NCBI RefSeq assembly: GCF_001679785.1
Contig: NZ_CP016286.1
Location: 4,474,501 to 4,538,500, forward strand
Reading direction: 5' to 3'
DNA length: 64,000 nt
From: Rhizobium leguminosarum
Lineage (GTDB): Bacteria; Pseudomonadota; Alphaproteobacteria; Rhizobiales; Rhizobiaceae
The notes beneath the pieces are model-generated. The model was not told the origin of the DNA. It worked only from the letters and a program-made list of their open reading frames with translations, and searched no databases. Numbering within the stretch: the first letter of the stretch is position 1; each line of letters opens with the position of its first letter. Position numbers and translations under genes: made by a program. Shown here in pieces: positions 28,824 to 37,153 of the stretch.

Positions 28824-29465
28824 ATGACAAAAGATTGTCGCATTTCCACTTGCAAGACTGGCTTGGCATTCATTGCCGGCGCATTTGCCCTTATTCTGAC
28901 GGCCTCAGGCGCCGGCGCGCAGCAGGCGACGGCGACGATGCCGGGCATGAAGCTTTCCAACGACCAGCCGATCCAGATCGAAAGCGACAAGCTGGAGATC
29001 CACGACCAGGAACACACCGCGCTCTTCACTGGCAACGTCAAGGTCGTCCAGGGGACAACGACGATGCAGTCCGGCAAGATGACCGTCTATTACAAGGACA
29101 AGGCGGCAAAGCCGGCTGCTGACGGCGCGCAGCCCGCAGCGCAGCCGGAACAGTCGGCCTCGCTTGCATCGGGAAGTGCCGATATCGACAAGATCCTGGT
29201 GACGGACAAGGTCTTCCTGAGCTCGGGCACGCAGACGGCGACCGCCGATGACGGCAATTTCGACATGGCCTCGCAGACATTCATCCTCACGGCGGATGAG
29301 GGGAATAAAGTTATTCTGTCGGACGGGCCGAACGTCTTTACCGGCTGCAAACTGACGGTTCATATGCAGACCGGTCAGGCGCAGCTTGAAAGCTGCGGCG
29401 GGCGTGTCCAGATTCAGCTCGATCCGAAATCGCAGCCGAATGCGCAGCAGCAGAAGCAGAACTGA
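28824..29465 (+). CDS. lptA: LPS transport periplasmic protein LptA (OstA-like)
   Basis: 213 residues with a signal peptide (about 1-32, ending SGAGAQQ) and an OstA/LptA beta-jellyroll: IQIESDKLEIHDQEHTALFTGNVKVVQG and the repeated TADDGNFDMASQTFILTADEGNKVILSDG. An acidic/Ala-Gln insert (about 92-118) is an alphaproteobacterial feature. It bridges LPS across the periplasm. It starts 16 bases after lptC. Confidence 0.92.
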   Translation: MTKDCRISTCKTGLAFIAGAFALILTASGAGAQQATATMPGMKLSNDQPIQIESDKLEIHDQEHTALFTGNVKVVQGTTTMQSGKMTVYYKDKAAKPAADGAQPAAQPEQSASLASGSADIDKILVTDKVFLSSGTQTATADDGNFDMASQTFILTADEGNKVILSDGPNVFTGCKLTVHMQTGQAQLESCGGRVQIQLDPKSQPNAQQQKQN

Positions 29466-29481
29466 GAAGCCGGCCTCCCAC

Positions 29482-30282
29482 GTGAAATTATCATCGCTAT
29501 CCACCATGTTCGGCAAGCCCGGGCCACAAGCTGCGGGTGCCGCCGACAAGAGCCGCTATCAGGGAACGCTGATCGCACGGGGTCTGACGAAGACCTATGC
29601 GACGCGGCGCGTCGTCAACGGCGTCTCGCTGGTGGTGCGCCGTGGCGAGGCCGTCGGCCTGCTCGGCCCGAACGGCGCCGGCAAGACCACCTGTTTTTAC
29701 ATGATCACCGGCCTCGTGCCGGTCGATGAAGGCACGATCGAGATCGACGGCAACGACGTCACGACCATGCCGATGTACCGCCGCTCGCGCCTCGGCGTCG
29801 GTTACCTGCCGCAGGAAGCCTCGATCTTCCGCGGCCTGACGGTGGAAGAGAATATCCGCGCCGTCCTCGAAGTGCATGTGAAGGACAAGGCCGAGCGCGA
29901 GCAGAAGCTGAACGAGCTGCTGGAGGAATTCCATATCCAGAAGCTGCGCAAGAGTGCCGCCGTCGCCCTGTCCGGCGGTGAGCGCCGCCGCCTCGAAATC
30001 GCGCGTGCGCTTGCGACCGACCCGACCTTCATGCTGCTCGACGAGCCCTTTGCCGGCGTCGACCCGATCTCGGTCGCCGACATCCAGAATCTCGTTCACC
30101 ACCTGACGGCGCGCGGCATCGGCGTTCTCATTACCGACCACAATGTGCGCGAGACGCTGGGTCTGATCGACCGCGCCTACATCATCCATGCCGGTGAGGT
30201 GCTGACCCATGGCCGGGCGAACGACATCGTCAACAATCCGGAAGTGCGCCGGCTCTACCTCGGCGACAATTTCAGCCTCTGA
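29482..30282 (+). CDS. lptB: LPS export ABC transporter ATP-binding protein LptB
   Basis: About 266 residues. Walker A GPNGAGKTTCFYM, signature SGGERRRLEIARAL and Walker B MLLDEPFAGVDP are all present, and the Q-loop PQEASIF is LptB-type. It powers LPS extraction with LptFG (not in the window). The start is uncertain: GTG at 29482 (used here) or ATG at 29506; neither has a strong ribosome site. Downstream rpoN is a long-known partner of this gene in rhizobia. Confidence 0.95.
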   Translation: MKLSSLSTMFGKPGPQAAGAADKSRYQGTLIARGLTKTYATRRVVNGVSLVVRRGEAVGLLGPNGAGKTTCFYMITGLVPVDEGTIEIDGNDVTTMPMYRRSRLGVGYLPQEASIFRGLTVEENIRAVLEVHVKDKAEREQKLNELLEEFHIQKLRKSAAVALSGGERRRLEIARALATDPTFMLLDEPFAGVDPISVADIQNLVHHLTARGIGVLITDHNVRETLGLIDRAYIIHAGEVLTHGRANDIVNNPEVRRLYLGDNFSL

Positions 30283-30289
30283 CGCCGGA

Positions 30290-30322
30290 TCCGGATGATT
30301 TTAGGCCGGATCGGCAGAAATT
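30290..30322. repeat. Fragment of intergenic repeat family 1
   Basis: GGATGATTTTAGGCCGGATCGGC matches one palindrome of the full elements at 2817 and 18406; the second palindrome is missing. It lies between lptB and rpoN. Confidence 0.55.
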
Positions 30323-30455
30323 CACAGTGCCGTCATAGTTCCGCTTGACCAAATACAATAAAAAAGCAATTTTTGGGCCAACTTGGATTTCCGTGGCCTG
30401 AAGCCTTGATCGGACGCGGTTTCCCGGAGGAATCGAGGGGAGTTTCGCGTCCGTC

Positions 30456-32015
30456 ATGGCACTGTCCGCCAATCTTTTCCTGCGCCAGACCCAGTCTTTG
30501 GTGATGACACCGCAACTGATGCAATCCATCCAGTTGCTGCAGATGACTCATTTCGAACTCAACCAGTTCATCGCCCTGGAAGTGGAGAAGAACCCGCTGC
30601 TCGAATTTCCGTCGAATGACGGCGAGGCGGGCGGTGAACGCGGCGATGCCGAAGATGGAGAATATGCTCATCAGCCCGAGGATGCCGGCTCCGACGACGG
30701 CTACGACAACCGCACCGAGGCGCTCTCCAGCGACTGGTATGACAATGGCGGCAGCGCCAGCACCAGCCGGCTGAACGACGAACTCGACGCCAATTACACC
30801 AATGTCTTTCCTGATGACGGTGCCCCGCAGCGCCTCGATGCGCCGGAACTCGTCAGCCAGTGGAAGTCGATGCCGGGCAGCGGTGAGGGCGCCGACTACG
30901 ATCTCGACGATTTCGTCGCCGGCCAGGTGTCGCTGCGCGATCATCTCGCCCAGCAGATCCCTTTCGTCCTGCCTGACATGGCCGACCGGCTGATCGCGCA
31001 GAATTTCGTCGACCAGCTCGACGACTGCGGTTATCTGCAGGCCGATATCGTCGAGGCGGGCGAGAGGCTGGGCACGAGCCTCGTACAGGCCGAGCGCGTG
31101 CTTGCCACCCTGCAGAGCCTTGATCCGCCAGGTGTTTTCGCCCGTAGCCTCGCCGAATGCCTGGCGATCCAGCTCAGGCAGAAGGACCGGTACGACCCGG
31201 CCATGCAGGCTCTGGTCGAAAACCTCGAACTGCTGGCCCGGCGCGATTTTGCCACGCTGAAGCGGCTCTGCGGCGTCGACGAGGAAGATCTTCTCGACAT
31301 GCTCGGCGAGATCCGTCAGCTCAATCCCAAGCCCGGCAGCGGCTTCGAAGCGGGTGTTTCCGAAGCGATCACGCCGGATGTAGTCGTCAGGCCCGCCTCG
31401 GACGGCGGCTGGCTGGTCGAGCTCAATCCGGATACGCTGCCGCGCGTGCTGGTCAACCAATCCTATTTTTCCCGTGTGACGAAGAACGGCGAGGACCACG
31501 CCTTCCTCTCCGATTGCCTGCAGAGCGCCAACTGGCTGACGCGCAGCCTCGACCAGCGGGCAAAAACCATCATGAAGGTGGCAAGCGAAATCGTCCGCCA
31601 GCAGGACGCCTTCCTGCTGCACGGCGTCGATCACCTGCGCCCGCTGAACCTGAAAACGGTCGCCGAAGCGATCAAGATGCATGAATCCACCGTCAGTCGC
31701 GTCACGTCGAACAAATATATGCTGACGCCGCGCGGCCTCTTTGAACTCAAATATTTCTTCACCGTCTCGATCAGCGCCGTCGCCGGCGGCGACAGCCATT
31801 CGGCCGAGGCCGTGCGTCACAAGATCCGTGCGCTGATCCTGCAGGAGAGCCCGGAGGCGGTGCTTTCCGATGACGATATCGTCGACATGCTGAAGAAGGG
31901 TGGCGTCGATCTCGCCCGCCGCACCGTTGCGAAATACAGGGAGGCAATGAACATCGCCTCTTCGGTCCAGCGCCGCCGCGAGAAGCGGGCGCTCGCCAAG
32001 GTCGCGGGCTTCTGA
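30456..32015 (+). CDS. rpoN: RNA polymerase sigma-54 factor
   Basis: 519 residues. Region I is glutamine- and leucine-rich (LFLRQTQSLVMTPQLMQSIQLLQM, about 6-29), followed by an acidic region II (about 50-115), the core-binding region, the helix-turn-helix near 385-410 (ESTVSRVTSNKYMLTPRG) and the RpoN box ARRTVAKYREAMNI near 485-498. It directs transcription of nitrogen-assimilation and, in symbiosis, nitrogen-fixation genes with enhancer-binding activators. Upstream lptB, downstream hpf and ptsN. Confidence 0.98.
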   Translation: MALSANLFLRQTQSLVMTPQLMQSIQLLQMTHFELNQFIALEVEKNPLLEFPSNDGEAGGERGDAEDGEYAHQPEDAGSDDGYDNRTEALSSDWYDNGGSASTSRLNDELDANYTNVFPDDGAPQRLDAPELVSQWKSMPGSGEGADYDLDDFVAGQVSLRDHLAQQIPFVLPDMADRLIAQNFVDQLDDCGYLQADIVEAGERLGTSLVQAERVLATLQSLDPPGVFARSLAECLAIQLRQKDRYDPAMQALVENLELLARRDFATLKRLCGVDEEDLLDMLGEIRQLNPKPGSGFEAGVSEAITPDVVVRPASDGGWLVELNPDTLPRVLVNQSYFSRVTKNGEDHAFLSDCLQSANWLTRSLDQRAKTIMKVASEIVRQQDAFLLHGVDHLRPLNLKTVAEAIKMHESTVSRVTSNKYMLTPRGLFELKYFFTVSISAVAGGDSHSAEAVRHKIRALILQESPEAVLSDDDIVDMLKKGGVDLARRTVAKYREAMNIASSVQRRREKRALAKVAGF

Positions 32016-32071
32016 CGCAGCAATGCTTCGACCTCGATCGAAGCATCCGGCCCGCAAATCCCGCTATTCCT

Positions 32072-32126
32072 CTCCAGCGCCACGCGTCTTTTCAGACGCG
32101 CAACGGCGCCGCAACCCTTTGAATTG
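32072..32126. repeat. Hairpin repeat, family 3, copy 3
   Basis: CCAGCGCCACGCGTCTTTTCAGACGCGCAACGGCGCC, then CAACCCTTTGAATTG. The ACGCGTCT/AGACGCG stem is shared with copies near 26,534 and 53,739. It sits between rpoN and the DMT gene. Confidence 0.65.
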
Positions 32127-32144
32127 TCTTCAACGAAGATCGAA

Positions 32145-33068
32145 ATGCCGACCATGACGCCGCAAAATCAGAACCTTGCCAGGGAGCTTTTCCTGCTGCT
32201 GGTGCTGGCGACCCTCTGGGGTTCCTCCTATAGCTTCATCAAGATCGGCGTCGAGACGATCCCGCCGATAACGTTGATCGCCGCCCGCACGCTGATTGCC
32301 GGCGGCATTCTGCTGGCCGTCCTGCACCACCGGCGTGTCCGTCTGCCGCGCGATCGTGCCACCTGGCGGCGGTTTTTCGTTCAGGCCTGCCTGAACAGCG
32401 TCGTCCCCTTCACGCTGATCGCCTGGGCGGAACAGTTCGTCGATGCCGGATTGGCGGTGATCCTGAATTCGGCAACGCCGATTTTCACCTTCCTGCTGGC
32501 CGTGCTGATCACCGGCCATGAGCAGGTGACGCTGCGACGGCTTTTCGGCGTCATGGCCGGGCTTGCCGGCATCTGCCTCGTCATCGGCGTCGAAGCGCTC
32601 GGTGGTCTCGGTGAAAACCTGATGGCGCAGCTTGCCATCATCCTGGCGACCATCTGTTATGCAGGTGCCGCGATTTTCAGCAAGAACTTCAAGGGGCTCG
32701 ATCCCGCAGTGCCGGCGGCTGGCTCGTTGATCTCGGGCGCGGTCATTCTCTTGCCGATGAGCCTCGTCGTCGATCGGCCGTGGGAAATCGATCCTTCGGC
32801 GGCATCGATGCTGGCGCTGCTGGCCCTCTCCGCCTTCTCGACGGCGCTTGCCTTTGTGATCTATTTCCGTCTTGTCCAGACGCTGGGTTCGGTCGGAACC
32901 ACCGCGCAAGCCTATCTCAGAGTGCCGATCGGTGTTGCGATCGGCATCGTCTTCCTCGACGAAAGGCTGAGCTCGACGGCCTGGATCGGACTCGTTTGCG
33001 TCATATCAGGTGTCGCCGCCATGACGATCCCCGCAAGAAGGCGCGCAACGCAAGCGCGAAACGCGTAA
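32145..33068 (+). CDS. EamA/DMT-superfamily transporter
   Basis: 307 residues with ten hydrophobic segments in two EamA repeats (first repeat ends near residue 145, second begins about 152). LWGSSYSFIKIGVETIPP is a typical family N-terminus. It is probably an exporter of amino acids or metabolites; substrate unknown. The ATG at 32145 was chosen; ATG at 32154 is possible. It stands between rpoN and hpf, which usually adjoin, and is bordered by a repeat, suggesting insertion. Confidence 0.86.
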   Translation: MPTMTPQNQNLARELFLLLVLATLWGSSYSFIKIGVETIPPITLIAARTLIAGGILLAVLHHRRVRLPRDRATWRRFFVQACLNSVVPFTLIAWAEQFVDAGLAVILNSATPIFTFLLAVLITGHEQVTLRRLFGVMAGLAGICLVIGVEALGGLGENLMAQLAIILATICYAGAAIFSKNFKGLDPAVPAAGSLISGAVILLPMSLVVDRPWEIDPSAASMLALLALSAFSTALAFVIYFRLVQTLGSVGTTAQAYLRVPIGVAIGIVFLDERLSSTAWIGLVCVISGVAAMTIPARRRATQARNA

Positions 33069-33160
33069 AGTAGACAGGGTGGCGATCGGCGGTATGCCTT
33101 GGCCGGCAAGGTATCCGCCACCCGTTGACCGAGTGCCGGCGATGGTGATTCGGCGCCCTA

Positions 33161-33189
33161 TTGACTTTTAGGCAAGCTCTGGCTAGAAG
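33161..33189 (+). promoter_or_regulatory. Candidate sigma-70 promoter upstream of hpf
   Basis: TTGACT (33161-33166) and TAGAAG (33184-33189), 17 bases apart, within the 292-base gap between the DMT gene and hpf. The -10 match is poor. No other structure is evident in this gap. Confidence 0.35.
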
Positions 33190-33360
33190 CCCGCCGCAAT
33201 CGATGCCGTGAACGGCGTCTGGAGTTATCCCCAGCATCAGAAGGGCACCAAGGACCCGCAGGCCTAAGCCGATCTTGCTTGAGATTGTGCGAAGTGCTTG
33301 GATGAACCTGAGGCTTGGCGTAAACTGATACCCGCAAACGACCATAAGAAGGGAAACTCC

Positions 33361-33936
33361 ATGAGTGTGCGTGTATCCGGGAAACATATGGAAATTGGTG
33401 AATCGTTCCGTCAAAAGATCGAGGACCAAATTGGTATGGCCATCACGAAATACTTCGACGGGGGATATTCCGGCCAGGTGACCGTGGAAAAGGCGAGTTC
33501 TCGTTACTCGGCGGATTGCAAGCTTCATCTCGACAGCGGGGTGGTGCTGCATGCAGCCGGCGAGGCGACCGACCCGCAATTGGCTTTCGACGCGGCTTCC
33601 CAGCGGATCGAAAAGCGGCTGCGGCGTTACAAGCGCAAGCTGAAGGACCATCACGCCGGAAACCATCTGAATGGTTTTGCAGAGGTCTCCTACACGGTTA
33701 TGGATTCCGTTCCTGATCACGATGATGAAATCGCCGACGATTTCGCTCCGGCGATCGTCGCTGAAAGCACGAAGCAGCTGAAGACCATGTCGGTCGCCAC
33801 CGCAGTGATGGCGCTCGACATGACCGACGAGCCGCTTCTTCTGTTCCGCAGCCCCGGCAAGGAACATCTGAACATCGTTTACCGTCGGCACGACGGAAAT
33901 ATTGGCTGGATCGATTCAGCCAGTATCAAAGGCTGA
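33361..33936 (+). CDS. hpf: Ribosome hibernation promoting factor, long form
   Basis: 191 residues: an N-terminal HPF/YfiA ribosome-binding domain (MSVRVSGKHMEIGESFRQKIEDQI..., about 1-105) and a C-terminal dimerisation domain (about 130-188, VMALDMTDEPLLLFRSPGKEHLNIVYRRHDGNIGWI), i.e. the long form that joins 70S ribosomes into 100S dimers. The ATG at 33361 follows AAGGGAAA. Its place before ptsN and after rpoN is the common rpoN-hpf-ptsN order with one gene inserted. Confidence 0.94.
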   Translation: MSVRVSGKHMEIGESFRQKIEDQIGMAITKYFDGGYSGQVTVEKASSRYSADCKLHLDSGVVLHAAGEATDPQLAFDAASQRIEKRLRRYKRKLKDHHAGNHLNGFAEVSYTVMDSVPDHDDEIADDFAPAIVAESTKQLKTMSVATAVMALDMTDEPLLLFRSPGKEHLNIVYRRHDGNIGWIDSASIKG

Positions 33937-34006
33937 GATCAGGGTGGTGAGCGGCGGTATTGCCGCCGCTCCTTGCATTTGATCCCGGCGACAGAAGGAA
34001 AAAGAA

Positions 34007-34471
34007 ATGGCATTGGCAGATTTGCTCCATCAGGATGCGATCATTCCCGCCCTCAGAGTAAATTCCAAGAAACAGTTGCTTCAGGAATTGGCTGCAAGAG
34101 CCTCCAGGATCACGGGGCTTTCCGAGCGCGAGATCTTCGACGTCATCCTGCAGCGCGAACGCCTTGGCTCGACTGGAGTCGGCAACGGCATCGCCATTCC
34201 TCACGGCAAGCTGGTGAACATTCATTCGATCGTCGGCATCTTTGCCCGGCTGGAGCAGCCGGTCGATTTCGAGGCGCTGGACGACCAGCCTGTCGATCTC
34301 GTCTTCCTGCTGCTGGCGCCGGAGGGCGCGGGCGCCGATCATCTCAAGGCACTGTCGCGGATCGCCCGCGTGCTGCGCGATCACGATCTAGTCGCCAAGC
34401 TCCGCGCCACCGATTCCGCCTCGGCGATCTACGCCTTCCTCAACGAAGAGCAGACGTCGAACGCTGCCTGA
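34007..34471 (+). CDS. ptsN: Nitrogen-PTS EIIA component
   Basis: 154-residue EIIA-Ntr protein. The phosphorylated histidine lies in GNGIAIPHGKL (about residue 66). It receives phosphate from the PTS-Ntr cascade (PtsP-NPr) and regulates potassium uptake and nitrogen/carbon balance in alphaproteobacteria. It follows hpf by 70 bases. No sugar-specific PTS genes are near. Confidence 0.96.
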   Translation: MALADLLHQDAIIPALRVNSKKQLLQELAARASRITGLSEREIFDVILQRERLGSTGVGNGIAIPHGKLVNIHSIVGIFARLEQPVDFEALDDQPVDLVFLLLAPEGAGADHLKALSRIARVLRDHDLVAKLRATDSASAIYAFLNEEQTSNAA

Positions 34472-34505
34472 CGCGCGTCGCGCGATAACGCATTAATTCT
34501 CGAAT

Positions 34506-34539
34506 GCAAAAGGCGCCGGGTCTCCCAGGCGCCTTTTGC
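34506..34539 (+). terminator. Rho-independent-type terminator after ptsN
   Basis: Perfect 12-bp stem GCAAAAGGCGCC (34506-34517) / GGCGCCTTTTGC (34528-34539) with a 10-base loop; T-run inside the 3' arm. Confidence 0.8.
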
Positions 34540-34633
34540 GTTGAAGAGACTGAGCGGAACTTGTCGAGCAAACCCGGTGCCGGCCATACGAAACAGCACA
34601 TCGGCGCCTGTCGCCGTCTATCCCTTCAAGATT

Positions 34634-35533
34634 TCATATCCTGTCTGCGACTTCCGCGCTCAAGGGGATCGACGGTTGCGCTCCGGCTTTGAGGCAGGCG
34701 AGCGAACCGGCGACCGCCGCACGGCGCAGCGCCGAGACAAAATCGAGGCTGTCGTCGAGGCTGGCGGCGAAATAGCCGCAGAAGGTGTCTCCGGCGCCGA
34801 CCGTATCGACAGGTTCGATCTTGAGACCCTGCGCCCTTGAAATCGACCCGTCGCGAATGGCGATGACCCCGTCGGCGCCGAGCGTCACGATCAGCGTCTG
34901 GCCCGTCTCCGCATGCAGGCGCATAAGGGCTGCCTCTCGCGCTTGCGCGTCCATGCCCTCCTGCCCGGCGAGCCGCTCGAACTCGGTCTCGTTGGCAATG
35001 ACGATATCGGCGAGCCGGCCGAGACGCGGCGCATCGGGGATCAGCGGCGCGAGGTTGAGGATGCTGGTGACGCCCTTGGCGCGGGCCGCCGACAGCGCGC
35101 GTTCGACGGCAGCAGCCGGCACTTCAAGCTGCAGCATCAGGATATCGCCTTCGCTCATGCGGCCGATCGCCGTCTCGGCATTGGCAGGCGTGACGAGGCC
35201 GTTGGCGCCGGGAACGACGGCAATCATGTTTTCGCCGTCGCCGCCGACAAGGATCAGCGCCGTGCCGGTGGGACCGTCGACATGGTTGACGAGAGAAAGA
35301 TCGGTGCCTGCATCATCGAGCAGGGCCAGCGCCTCCGCAGCAAAGGCATCCTTGCCGACGGCGCCGGCCATATGCACATAGCGGCCGGCGCGCCGCGCTG
35401 CCAGCGCCTGGTTGGCGCCCTTGCCGCCGGCGGCCGTGGCAAAGCCGTTGCCGGCCACCGTCTCGCCGGGCTTCGGCAGGCGCTCGGTCGTGGCGATGAG
35501 ATCCATGTTGATGGACCCGAAAACTGTGATCAT
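34634..35533 (-). CDS. rbsK: Ribokinase (PfkB family)
   Basis: 299 residues. N-terminal GSINMDLIATTERLPKPGETVAG and GGKGANQALAAARRAG are ribokinase signatures; the C-terminal DTVGAGDTFCGYFAA (about 243-257) holds the catalytic aspartate. It phosphorylates ribose to ribose-5-phosphate. No ribose transporter genes adjoin, so the sugar specificity is by family only. It converges with ptsN. Confidence 0.87.
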   Translation of the reverse strand: MITVFGSINMDLIATTERLPKPGETVAGNGFATAAGGKGANQALAARRAGRYVHMAGAVGKDAFAAEALALLDDAGTDLSLVNHVDGPTGTALILVGGDGENMIAVVPGANGLVTPANAETAIGRMSEGDILMLQLEVPAAAVERALSAARAKGVTSILNLAPLIPDAPRLGRLADIVIANETEFERLAGQEGMDAQAREAALMRLHAETGQTLIVTLGADGVIAIRDGSISRAQGLKIEPVDTVGAGDTFCGYFAASLDDSLDFVSALRRAAVAGSLACLKAGAQPSIPLSAEVADRI

Positions 35534-35549
35534 GAATGTGTCCCGTCTT

Positions 35550-35662
35550 CTAGAGCATGATGCCGAAAAGTGAGCGGTTTTCGGACGACATCATGCTCTA
35601 ACTATATAATGTAGAACGGGATTCAGATTTTAGGCCGACCCGGCCTAAAATCATCCTTTTCT
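35550..35662. repeat. Palindromic intergenic repeat, family 1, copy D
   Basis: CTAGAGCATGATGCCGAAAAG...ATCATGCTCTA, ACTATATAATGTAGAACGG, ATTTTAGGCCG.CCCGGCCTAAAATCATCC. Same orientation as the copy at 18406. It lies between rmuC and the ribokinase gene. Confidence 0.82.
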
Positions 35663-35723
35663 GGAGCTGCAAGTGACATCATGCTCCTACTGTTTCATGC
35701 GGGCGAGACACTGCCCGAAGCGA

Positions 35724-36947
35724 TCACTCCTCGTCAACCACCCGCAGCTTCAGAAGACCGGTGCGGCTTTCCACCGATTTGGCCGCGGCTTCGCTGTCGC
35801 GGGCGGGCTTGGCCTCGCCGCCGGCCTCGAATTCCAGCGCTTCGATCCTGGCGCCGCGCTTGGTCAGCTTGTCGGCTGACGTGACCACCATGTCGATATC
35901 CTTCTGCGCCATGGCGAAATGGCCCTGCAGCTTGCGCACCCGCTCATCGAGACGGCTGAGATCGTCCATCAGGATCGCCACTTCGCCCTGGATCAGATGC
36001 GCCTGCGCCCGCATGCGCTGATCCTTGAGCACGGCCTGGATGACCTGGATCGACAGCATCAGCAGCGACGGCGAGACGATGACGATGCGTGCGCGGTGCG
36101 CTTTCTGCACCACCGGCTCGAAGTGCTCGTGGATCTCAGCGAAGATCGATTCGGACGGCACGAAGAGAAAGGCCGTATCCTGGGTTTCCCCCTGGATCAG
36201 ATATTTCTCCGAAATGTCCCTTATATGGACCTCCATGTCGCGGCGGAACTGCTGGCCGGCGATCTTGCCGGCTTCGGGGCTGCCGGCGTCGCGGATCGCG
36301 TTCCAGGCTTCGAGCGGAAATTTCGCGTCAATCACCAGCGGCGGCGCGCCGTTCGGCATGCGGATCGTGCAGTCGGGCCGCGAACCGTTGGACAGTGTCT
36401 GCTGGAAGGCGTAGGCGCCCATCGGCAGACCGTCGGCAACGATCGTTTCCATCCTGGACTGGCCGAAGGCGCCGCGCGTCTGCTTGTTGGACAGAATGGC
36501 CTGCAGCCCGACGACATCCTTGGCAAGCGTCTGGATATTGTTCTGCGCGGCATCGATGACCGCCAGCCGCTCCTGCAGCCGCTGCAGGTTCTCATGCGTC
36601 GATTTGGTCTGCTCGGTGATCGTCGAGCTGACGCGCTGCGACATGCCGTCGAGGCGTTGGCTGATCGTCTGGTTGAGTTCGCTCTGCCGCGCGCCGAAGA
36701 CCTCGGTCATCGCCGCGATGCGGCCCTGCATCTCTGCCTGGATCTTCAAAAGCTCGGCCATGCGCGCTTCGTTTTCCTGAGCACGAAAGTTCGCTTCCTC
36801 CGCCTGCTCGCGGCGAAGGCCGGCGCCGCGCAGCAGAAGCACGATCACCAGCAGGGCGAGGGCGGCGAGAACGCCGCCGGCAAGCGCCAGCAAGGCCGGG
36901 TTGATCGAGGCAAGGGCAAGGGCGAGCGATTCGGAATGGATGGTCAT
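35724..36947 (-). CDS. rmuC: DNA recombination protein RmuC homologue
   Basis: 407 residues: an N-terminal membrane helix (about 20-42), a long coiled coil (about 45-155) and the RmuC domain (about 160-350) with AFQQTLSNGSRPDCTIRMPNG, VIDAKFPLEAW and FVPSESIFAEI. RmuC limits recombination at inverted repeats; the mechanism is poorly known. ATG at 36947. It diverges from the globin-coupled receptor gene. Confidence 0.92.
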   Translation of the reverse strand: MTIHSESLALALASINPALLALAGGVLAALALLVIVLLLRGAGLRREQAEEANFRAQENEARMAELLKIQAEMQGRIAAMTEVFGARQSELNQTISQRLDGMSQRVSSTITEQTKSTHENLQRLQERLAVIDAAQNNIQTLAKDVVGLQAILSNKQTRGAFGQSRMETIVADGLPMGAYAFQQTLSNGSRPDCTIRMPNGAPPLVIDAKFPLEAWNAIRDAGSPEAGKIAGQQFRRDMEVHIRDISEKYLIQGETQDTAFLFVPSESIFAEIHEHFEPVVQKAHRARIVIVSPSLLMLSIQVIQAVLKDQRMRAQAHLIQGEVAILMDDLSRLDERVRKLQGHFAMAQKDIDMVVTSADKLTKRGARIEALEFEAGGEAKPARDSEAAAKSVESRTGLLKLRVVDEE

Positions 36948-37153
36948 GTCGCAAGCATAACAGAAGAAGCGGCGAGTTATAGATCAAAACGTGAACAGAA
37001 TTGACGATCCTCAATATCTTCGCAAGCCGCTGCTCTTCCGCGTCCACCGAAAAGAAATGTCGACGCGACTTAACGATTGCTCAACCATATTCGCCAAAAC
37101 CTGCGGCGCAGAAATTCCTTCCCGCGCGCGTCGCGCCAAGTACAGAGATCCCC

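Noticed and set aside
30333-32057. A 574-residue minus-strand frame opposite rpoN.
   Set aside because: Antisense shadow of rpoN; no start signal or domain.
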